The notes beneath the pieces are model-generated. The model was not told the origin of the DNA and made no database searches. It saw only the letters and a list, made by a program, of their open reading frames with translations. From NCBI GenBank assembly GCA_022446965.1, contig JAKVBV010000014.1:1-58353 (forward strand): a stretch of 58,353 nucleotides of DNA, given 5' to 3'. Position numbers and translations under genes: made by a program. This DNA comes from Phycisphaerales bacterium. GTDB taxonomy: Bacteria; Planctomycetota; Phycisphaerae; Phycisphaerales; SM1A02. Shown here one piece after another: positions 25,776 through 34,900 of this stretch; position 1 is the stretch's first letter, and the number at the start of each line of letters is the position of its first letter.

Positions 25776-27103
25776 TCACGAATCGTGTCCATCGCGGCGG
25801 CTTCTCGCTGATCGAACTGCTGCTTGCCATCTTCATTCTGGGCCTCGGCCTTATCTCGATCGCCGCGCTGTTTCCGGCGGGCATCGTGATGCAGCAACAG
25901 GCCGAAGACGAGTTCTACGGGCCGGTGGTGGCTGAGCACGCCATGGGTGTACTTCGCAGCCGTCTGCGTCCTGAAGACTTCGGGTCCTGGTGGGACTTCG
26001 CGCAGTTGCAGGCCGATGAACTGAGCGCTGATGGCGGTGATGGGCAGGCCTTGCTCACGGAGATGCGGGCCACCTTGGCCAACGAAAGCTTCGTGCAACT
26101 CGGTGCGTGGTTGCGACTCACAGATTGGCCGTGGTTGCGTCCGAGCCTGGTGGTGAACGCGCCTCAGGGCGAAGGCGAACTGGACGGTGCGATCGATGTG
26201 TTCAATCACTATGGCTGGTCCAGTGCCAACGCCACGGTGGGGGAACAGACCGCTGATGCCGATCATCCTTGGCGGCGTTTCCTTGGGTTTGCACCAGATG
26301 ACTTCGACCAGACCGCCTTGGGCGTGCCGTTCAATCCCTATGACAATGTGATCGAAGGCGAGTATGTGCCGCCGCGTGTGATGGTGTCGTCAGCCGAGCG
26401 GTCGTGGCCACCGCCAGATGGCTCGGGCAACCGTCCTCGCTATTTCTGGGATTGCGCCTTCCGCAAGATCGGTGACCGCGTGCAGGCTGCTGTGTTCGTG
26501 TACCGAGCCACGGCCTCCACACTGACAGCGCCGTCATTCAAGCCCGGTGCCACGGCACTGGATCCTTCAGGTGCAGAAGTCCCCGCGGTGCCGTATCGCC
26601 TGCCGCTGGAGCGTGTTGGCACGGTGCAGCAGTGGATGCCCGGTCACGGGGCCGCTGATGATCCATTGCCGATCTACGACATGACGCAGAACGTGAACGA
26701 TCTTGGTCATGCGTGGATGCAGTCCGGGCAGTGGGTGATGGACCAGATGGGCACCGTGCATCGTGTGGCGTCCGGCCGTGATCGCAATGGCAGTGAGAAT
26801 GACGTCCTCTTGACATCGCCGGTGCCGGGTCCGGTGGTCGGTGCCATGCTCGATACCAATGATTACGCCATCGGTGACATCGCGTACTTCACTGCTTCCA
26901 CGGCCCTGCCGCCCTACACGTTCTCTTTCCTTAGGCAGCCCGACTTCCGCCACGGCGTGCTGCGGCACCCGGATGCTGCGGGTGTCATCCACCCCGATCC
27001 GAGGTCGGTGGATCACCTGTTCTACATGCCGTCCGAATTGCCCGGACCTGGCGGTGTGACGTACTTCATCGAACCAGTCTTCATCGGGGTGGAAGATCTG
27101 TGA
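25772..27103 (+). CDS. GspI/PilV-like minor pseudopilin, enlarged
   Basis: The prepilin signal is RGG/FSLIELLLAIFILGLGLISIAAL, and the ILGLGL run is characteristic of GspI/PilV. The remaining 400 residues are a Trp/Pro/Asp-rich domain without a recognised family. Typical GspI is about 120 residues; this one has 443. ATGA overlap with the previous gene. In type II secretion, GspI starts the I-J-K tip complex, and the position before the J- and K-like genes fits that role. Confidence 0.75.
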   Translation: MITNRVHRGGFSLIELLLAIFILGLGLISIAALFPAGIVMQQQAEDEFYGPVVAEHAMGVLRSRLRPEDFGSWWDFAQLQADELSADGGDGQALLTEMRATLANESFVQLGAWLRLTDWPWLRPSLVVNAPQGEGELDGAIDVFNHYGWSSANATVGEQTADADHPWRRFLGFAPDDFDQTALGVPFNPYDNVIEGEYVPPRVMVSSAERSWPPPDGSGNRPRYFWDCAFRKIGDRVQAAVFVYRATASTLTAPSFKPGATALDPSGAEVPAVPYRLPLERVGTVQQWMPGHGAADDPLPIYDMTQNVNDLGHAWMQSGQWVMDQMGTVHRVASGRDRNGSENDVLLTSPVPGPVVGAMLDTNDYAIGDIAYFTASTALPPYTFSFLRQPDFRHGVLRHPDAAGVIHPDPRSVDHLFYMPSELPGPGGVTYFIEPVFIGVEDL

Positions 27104-28992
27104 TGCGACGTGCCTTCACCATGATCGAACTGCTCGTGGCCATCGCCGTCCTCGTGGCGTTGATCCTGGTCACTGCGCAGGTGTTCCAGAATGCGTCAGC
27201 CCTCACCCGTGCCGGGCAAGCGGCCGGTGACGTGGTGCAGGAAGCAGTGGCGATTGAACGTCAAGTGCGTGACGACCTCGCCCGCTTGTCTCCTGATGGT
27301 GTGCTGGGCATTCACAGCGTTGAAGTGCCCAACAACTACAACCGCGAACGATGGGACGGCACCGGCGTGCGTCCGGGGTTGATCAATCCCGCCCTGGCCC
27401 CCGAAGCACCCGTGCGTTGCGATCAGTTGGTGTTCTTTGTCGAGGGCTTTGAACGCAGCCTTGGCTTTGGATCGAATCTCGGGTATTCGGCCCTGCCGGG
27501 CATGGCGCCCAAGACCATCGGGCAGGCGGGCATGATTCGCTACGGCCATGCCCTGCAGTTTCCCGAACTGGGCCGCTACGAGGCACGCCCGGGCATGGTG
27601 GCGCAAGGGCAGCCCACGCTCACAGCGCAGGACGTGGATCTCAACGCCCTGCGTGATGGCGAGGGGCTGTTGCGAACCTTGATGCCCTTCCATCAGCCCA
27701 ATGTCGACAGCCCATACGGCGGCGTATTGCCCACTGCGTGGACCACCTACACGTTGGGCAACACAGGTGGTGCGGCCAATCTGTACAACCAAACGTCCGC
27801 GCCGTCCATCAGCGGCGGTCAGCCTGAAGCACGGCGGTGGTTGTTCACACGAACTGCGGTTGCGCTGGGCGATGACGACACCGGAGCGCCCAACGCGGCA
27901 TCCAAGCGTGTCTATCAGAACGAAACACTTTCGCAGGAGACACTGTTGCCCTTCGACCCCCGCGAGGCTTCAGGTTCTCAGGCGGGCTTCAGTCCCAAGG
28001 CGCCGGTGATCGACTACGGCCGAGCTGATGTGAGTGCCATGTCGCTGGCCGATCTTCGTGGGGCGATGCTGATGTCGCGCAATGCCGGTGGGGGCGTGGC
28101 CCGCCGGCCCTGGATTGCCGGGGTCGACGATCCCGACGGCACACACTACGTCTATGACGACGGCGTCCCCGGCGACGGCGACCAACGGGCCTTGCTCAAG
28201 ACCCTCTTCGCGCATGCCCGGGCTGAGCGTGAGCCCCCGGGCAATGCCCGATTCGACCAGATGTTGACGAACCCGGTGCTCGGTTCAGCCGTTTCCAACT
28301 TCATCGTGGAATGGACCTGGGATGAAGAAGTTGGCGGTGCATCGGGCGTGCGCTGGCCTCGCCTCGTGGATGCCGATGTGCGTTGGCATGGCCATCGCCT
28401 CGACGCCACGCAGGTGCCGCAGGCCCTCGATGGCCTGATCGATCCGCCTGCGGGCGTGGCGGATTCGCCGTCTGACGGCATCGAGCCGAGCCTCGATGCC
28501 TTGTGGTTCGGCCTGCCATCGCGCACCGACGGCAACGGCACCGCCGAGCAATGGGACCGTCGCGTGGTGACCTTCGGGCAGTTCGGCGTGAGTGCGCCGG
28601 GCCTCGCTGTGGGCGAGCCCATCTATGAGGGCGACGAATACGAACTGACGGCACCGGCCACAGCTGCCGCCTCGTTGATCTGGGTCGATCCCAATGACGA
28701 GGATCCGACGGACATCGACAACCTCAACGCCATTGATGAAATCGATACCGAGGGGGCCTTCGGTAGCGTGCCCCGTGTGCGTGAGTACTGGGCGCTCTTT
28801 GGCCCCAACGCTGCATCGCCGCTATTGAACATCGACATCGACAACAACGGCGTGCTCGATCGCGATCCTTCATTCACGCCGTGGCCCACGGCACTTCGTT
28901 TCACCATGACGGTGCACGACCCTGCGACCACCCTCGAAGGCGGCCGTGTCGTGCAGTTTGTCGTGCCATTGCCCCGGCGAATGGGTGACTGA
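27103..28992 (+). CDS. GspJ/PilW-like minor pseudopilin, enlarged
   Basis: The prepilin signal MRRA/FTMIELLVAIAVLV has Ala at -1 and a leader of only four residues. The helix is followed by EAVAIERQVRDDLARL, as in GspJ/PilW. The protein has 629 residues, about three times a normal GspJ. The C-terminal third is acidic and contains NIDIDNNGVLDRDPS, another calcium-loop-like segment, and ends in a beta-rich stretch. ATG 27103 is preferred over the overlapping GTG at 27100; its A is shared with the preceding TGA. It lies three bases before the giant gene. Confidence 0.75.
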   Translation: MRRAFTMIELLVAIAVLVALILVTAQVFQNASALTRAGQAAGDVVQEAVAIERQVRDDLARLSPDGVLGIHSVEVPNNYNRERWDGTGVRPGLINPALAPEAPVRCDQLVFFVEGFERSLGFGSNLGYSALPGMAPKTIGQAGMIRYGHALQFPELGRYEARPGMVAQGQPTLTAQDVDLNALRDGEGLLRTLMPFHQPNVDSPYGGVLPTAWTTYTLGNTGGAANLYNQTSAPSISGGQPEARRWLFTRTAVALGDDDTGAPNAASKRVYQNETLSQETLLPFDPREASGSQAGFSPKAPVIDYGRADVSAMSLADLRGAMLMSRNAGGGVARRPWIAGVDDPDGTHYVYDDGVPGDGDQRALLKTLFAHARAEREPPGNARFDQMLTNPVLGSAVSNFIVEWTWDEEVGGASGVRWPRLVDADVRWHGHRLDATQVPQALDGLIDPPAGVADSPSDGIEPSLDALWFGLPSRTDGNGTAEQWDRRVVTFGQFGVSAPGLAVGEPIYEGDEYELTAPATAAASLIWVDPNDEDPTDIDNLNAIDEIDTEGAFGSVPRVREYWALFGPNAASPLLNIDIDNNGVLDRDPSFTPWPTALRFTMTVHDPATTLEGGRVVQFVVPLPRRMGD

Positions 28993-28995
28993 TCC

Positions 28996-31900
28996 ATGAT
29001 GCATCACACCACATCCAACACCATCACTCGCTCGACGCCGTGGATGCGTCCGGGCAACGCCGTCATTCTGGTGTCGGCCTTGCTCGTGTTGCTGGTGCTC
29101 ATCGCGACGGTCTTCTTGAGCCGCATGCGATCCATGCGACAGGCTGGACTGGCCACGCGCGTGGCCATGGAACGCGACGACGCCGTGGAAGGTGTGGCCG
29201 AAGCCGTGGCCAGCGAGATCGCTGGCAACCTGTTCCCCCGCGCCATCGACTATGACCTGACGATTGAATTCGCTGGCGGGCAACCGCCGGATCAAGGCCG
29301 TCGCAAGGCTGCCGCCGCAGACGCGGTGCGCTATGGCCGTGACAGCTTCTTTGCGTGGAACCACGCTCCGCACGCCACCGTGCCGTGGACCAATCCACCC
29401 GACTGGGCCACGTGGCCCATCAAGCCCGGTCCACTGCGTGAGATGACGATCGATGGTGTGTCGTGGTCCATGGCCGACTGGATGTGGCCAGAGGAGCCGC
29501 ACAACGACACCGGTACCAACCCACTGCGGTTGTTCCCGGGCTACTCCGATCCATCCGACATCACCGCGGGCGTCGTGCCTGAGCGGGCCATCTATGACCC
29601 GGCCCAGAATCCTCTGGGTGATCCAGGGATCGCCGATTCGCGATTCCTGCGTGACATTGAACCACAGCGTGTAGGTGCTCGAACACGTGACTACAGCGGC
29701 AGCTTTGATGCCGACTACGACGCCACTCGCGATCTTGACTTTGCCGGTGGACGCATGGCCAACATGTTCTCGCACTGGCGGCACATGTCGTACATGCCCG
29801 CGGCCTGGAATGGCTGGCGCGTGGTGCGCGACATCGCTGACGTCACCGGCGTGCGTACGGCCTTGGGCCCTGACGGCTATCCCGATGGCGAAACGGCGTG
29901 GGCCGACGGTCGTGTGTACTACGGCGGTCTGCTGAACCGACTCGACGTGCCGATCGAGCAGTTTCCCGCCGTGGTTCCGTCTCGACTGGGCGACCGGATC
30001 ACCGGCGGCTTTGATGTCGACGGCGACGGTGTGCTTAACGGGCTGGCCGACCACGACAACGGTGCCGCTGTCTTTCTGGCTCCCGATGGCGTGCGGGCCC
30101 GCATCGATTGGGACGATCCGCTGCACGAATACGTATCGGAGTTCAATTGGGACCACTGGGACCGCATGCGCAGTTGGATGACGCCGCTGGGGTGGCGTCG
30201 TGCCATGGAGTTGTCCAAGTTCGGGGCCGGCGAACTGTTGCCCGTGAACTTCTATCGCCTCGAAGATCTCGATGGCGACGGTGTGACGAACGAAATCGGC
30301 GAGCGGTCCAGTGATGAATTCGTCAAGGACACGTCCCGCTGGCATGTGGGCCGCACATTGGCCGACGCCGACGGCGACGGCTTCACGGATTCGTTCTGGA
30401 ATCTGGTGCCCCATGACGGCAACGACGGCACACGGCAGATCGTGGCGGTGTCGGTGACCGACAACACCGGGCGTCTCAATGTGAACACCGCGACGCGGTT
30501 CTTTCCATACGACCGCAACAACACATCGTCGCGCTACAACAGCGAATCGACCCGTGGACACACCCCGGCAGATCTCGCTCTGGTGGGGCAGAACCGCGCG
30601 CCCTATGGCGACAACGACGACACGTTCGATCCCCGCGACACGGCCACGTGGAATGTGGGCTTCTTCGATTACGAAGGACATCAGCCGATCTTCCAGACGG
30701 CGTCGCAGGAGAACGACGGCTTCTCTCTCCTGCAGCCCAATTGGAATCGTGGCTGGAGTCCGTTCTTGTGGGACCCATGGGACAGCAACTCGACCATCGA
30801 TGCGCTTGTGGGGTGGAAGGCCGAACGCTGGCAGGAGCCTGATGATTGGACCCGCAGCCTGCTGGGCAATCTGGGCTATCGCGGCAATCTTGGCTATCCC
30901 GATGGCAGTGCGCCGTTGGCCGACGTCAATGATCGCGACAACCGAACTTACATCAGCCAATCGTCCTCCGGCCAATGGCGCAGTCCACAAGCCGTGAACA
31001 CGCCGTTCACCCTGTCGGATGAACTCGAGCTGCGTGCCTACGAAGGTAACTCGATGCCGTGGTTGATCTCTCGGCTCGAGCGGGCCACGGGCGATTTGAG
31101 TGAAGGCTGGGGCGACGGCGTGCATCCACTGCACGGGCAGTTTGAACGCGCCGAGAGCGTCGAAGGTATGGATCGTCTGGACAACCGCCAGCTCACGGCG
31201 GATCTGCGTCACCGATTGACCACCATCAACGGTGCTCGTAACGACGTGATGCCTTCGCATCTGTGGTGGGAAAACCGTGCCCCGATGCCCGATCCACGCA
31301 CGCTCACGCTGCCGGGCACCGCTGGTGGCATCACGCCCACCACGCCCGAAGCGATGGCGCAACTCTACGACGATGCTGCGGCGCAGTTCCGCGAGAAGAT
31401 CGATCTGCGTGAGTGGGGGCAGCAGGTGCTGCGGCAAGACTGGCTCGACTTTGTCGGCGTTGACATGCTTGATCAGCTGGGGTGGTTCCGTCGTCGCAGC
31501 ATGGAGCAGCGTCTGCCCCACAGTCTGATGCTGGCCTTGACCGGTGGCTATGTCACCGAGCGTGAGCCTGTTGATCCGGTGACCTGGTTGCCCACGGACA
31601 TCAACGGCGACGGGCGGGCGGACCCCGCCCAGCGTCATGCCTATCACGGCTACGACAACGAAGCGTGGGAACGCACACGACGCAGTGCGGCGGCACTGGC
31701 GCAGAGCATCGCCGCGCGTCGCATGCCCCGGATCATCCGTCCCGGAACACAAGACGGCGTGGGCACCACTTTCGACATGGGTCCGTATCCGCTGTACGTG
31801 CAGGATCCGGCCAACCTCGACGCCGTCAACCGTGCACATCAAGTGTCGGGCGCCCAGCCGTTGCCTGTGTTCCTGCCTGGCAGCGAACCCAGTTTCCCAT

Positions 31901-34900
31901 TCGACCCGCTGACCACGGTCTTAGCCTCCGGGCAGCAGTTGCTTGGCGGTCTTGACCAGTGGAACTCATGGCCTCAGAAGGTGGGCGATGCGCCGCTCAT
32001 CAACATCTCTCCGGCGGCGCCCAATCTCATCGATGACGCGATCGACCTGTCAGATGCAGGCGGCTCCAATGCATTTGTAGGCACGCGACGACTGGAAGCA
32101 ATGTCCACCAGTGGCCTGGGGAGTTTGAACAATGCCCTGTGGGGCCCGTGGGAAGAGCTCGACGTGCCCGTGGACGTCACCGGCGATCAGATCGCCGATC
32201 TCACGGTGAACCGCGCCGCTGGCGATCTCTACCAGTCGGTCTGGGATCCGCACATCTTCGTGCAGCGTGCTGAGCCTCAGCCCGTCATCGGTGAGATTTT
32301 CGTGGCCCATGTTGGTCGCCCGTGGATGATTCCCGGCGACCGCGGCACGAGCCCGGAGACCTTTGGCTTCCCCAATTCCAACGAGTGGCTCATGCTCGCC
32401 GCCTACGGCGATGACGATCGTGAGAAACTCGGTAATGGCACCGACGGCAACGGCACCGATTCGCCCTTCATGCCGCCCACGGATTGCGATGACCTCGATG
32501 ACTTCATCGAGCCCGTTGCACCGCACACGGTGTTGGCCGTGCAGATTCTCAATCCCTTCGACGTGCCGATTCGGCTGTTCGATTACAACCCGCTCTCACA
32601 GCAGTGGGACCTGCCGCGCTTCAGTGTGAAGTTCCTGCGTGAGAATCGCTACGACCCCGAGTCCGAGGCGTCGTACGAGATCGTGTTGGCGCCCAACTCG
32701 ATCAACCGCGGCGCAGCCTATGACGCCACTGCACCGCGCATCGAGCCGCTGTCCAACGGCATGCACGCCACGGCCACCGTGGGGGATCGCTTCACGCCTG
32801 GCGATCTGAATACGCCCTGGTATCTGCCCCCGGCCTCGGAAGATCGGCCCTACGCGCTCACCATTCTGCTCAATGGCGTGGAAGCCATGGAAGGTGGGCT
32901 CGAGGAATTCGATTCCACACAAGCGGGCTGGGATGCCGTCAACATGATCATCGATCAGGACGGTCAATCGCAGTTGGCCTCTGGTCAATTGAACAATCTG
33001 GACGCGGCCATCTACGCTGGTGCCGCTCCCGGTGGCTCGGGCGACGGCATCTCTGATGAGGCCGAAGCCTGGATCGACTTCCTCGATTTGCTGCCGTCCG
33101 AACAGCCCTTTGGTGATGTCATCAGCGACCCAAGCGGCGTGTACGCCCGTGCCATCGGCGCCGGCGACATGGTCTGGCGGGTGGTCGCGGATGAAACGCT
33201 TGTCGATAGCAATGGCGACAACATCCTGCCCATGTTCGCCAGCGACTGGTACGACGAAGACGTCGAGCCTGCGGGTGGCATGTTCAACGGGCCCTCAATC
33301 GATCCGTCCATTGGTGTGGGTGTTGAACTTGTTCGCAAGGTGTATCAGTTCGCCGATCCCGACTTCGACGGGATCCGTCAGGTTGCAGATCTGCTGCCTG
33401 TGGACGGCAACGCCGATGGGGGGTTCTCGCATCAAGATGCCGTGGATGTGGTGATCGATCGCACGGTTGGAGCTGACGGCAAGGATGAGTTCGGTGTGTT
33501 GCTGACCGACCAGATGGCGCGATTCCGTCTGCCGTCATTCGGGGATCTTGATTCGCTGTCGGCCAACTTTATGCCCCAGCCCGGTGATCAGCAGACCGGC
33601 AACGGTTTCCCGATGCGGGGCAAGGAAGGCACCGGCAATGGTGTGGGTGGCACGCCCGACCTCCGTTATCCGCGTGTGCTTTCAGACTGGCCCAGTACGC
33701 TCAATCAGGGCGAATCCGGGCTGCAGGATCCCGACAGCAACGGCTTCACGTCGCTCCCGAGCGTTTTCCGGGTGGATCCCTACTTTGCACGCTGGACCCA
33801 ATGGGCCCGCTATGCCCGACCATGGTCGGTGGACGACTTCGACGAAGACGTCACCGATCAGGCCGACGTCTTCTGGCCGTCGCCCGAGCAGCTCGGTCGA
33901 CTTGGTCGTCATCTTGCACGTCCGGACCGTCGCGGGCCACGCTTCGCCATCGGCGAAGGTCGTGTGACGGCCTCATGGACGCGCGATGCCGCCATCGGTC
34001 TGAACACCATGCCCGCTGGTGGCACCACCGGTGGCATCAACGAATCGGCACAGCTCAGCCTACGTCCGGCCGCATATCAGGTGGGTTCACTTGGCAATGC
34101 GGCTGTGTTGGCCGAGGACCCAATCCTTATCGACGCCAACCTCCCCCCTGTGGATCCCATCGAACTCGCCAGGCTGTTGCAGGCCGCGGGCATGACTGGT
34201 GGCTCGATCGACATCCTGACACAGGGTGACCCCGACGAACGCGATGAACTCGTGCGTGTCTTGCGTAGTCGTCGCTATGCCGAGCAGTCTTTGCGCACCG
34301 CACCCAACAGCGACATGCCCTCGGGCTCGGTCGCCTCGCTGGGCCGCTGGTATATCAACGACGGCGATACATCGGCCACGAACATCGAGGCCCGCGAGAT
34401 CGGCATCGGCATTCTCGATGATCCTCGCTACGACGCAGGTATGCCGTCGAATTCTGAACTGCTCAATGGTGTGGTGTGGAATGACAACGAGTACCTCGTG
34501 GAAGACTTCACTGACGGTTCGGTGGCCGATGAAGGTTGGCCGCTGGTCTACGGCCGATTCAACAACACCGTGCCGCCCAACCCTTTCGCCGAGATCGACG
34601 AAGGCAATCCAGTGCGGGTGGGCTCCACCTACCACGACGCCTTGGGCTGGACGCACGGTCGTTTCTTCGATTGGCGATGGGACCCCGAGGGTCTGGGCCG
34701 CTACGACTTCGACGGTGACGGCCAGGTGAATGATCCGGCCACCATGGCCGATGCGCACGGCTGGGATCAGACCGGCATCAACGGCAACATTTACGGCAAC
34801 CCGTACGGCTACCCCTGGATGACGCGAACGGCCCGTCTGCCTTGGCGGCTGCGTACCAACAGTACCCAGCCAGATGTGGACGCCACCGAGTACCACGGCT

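Noticed and set aside
28870-31842. A 990-codon open frame antisense to the giant pseudopilin gene, and another of 596 codons at 34087-35877
   Set aside because: Both are mirror frames of strongly biased high-GC coding sequence. Their products are rich in His, Arg, Gln and Val with no recognisable motifs, and the sense gene has clear family features and coupling.
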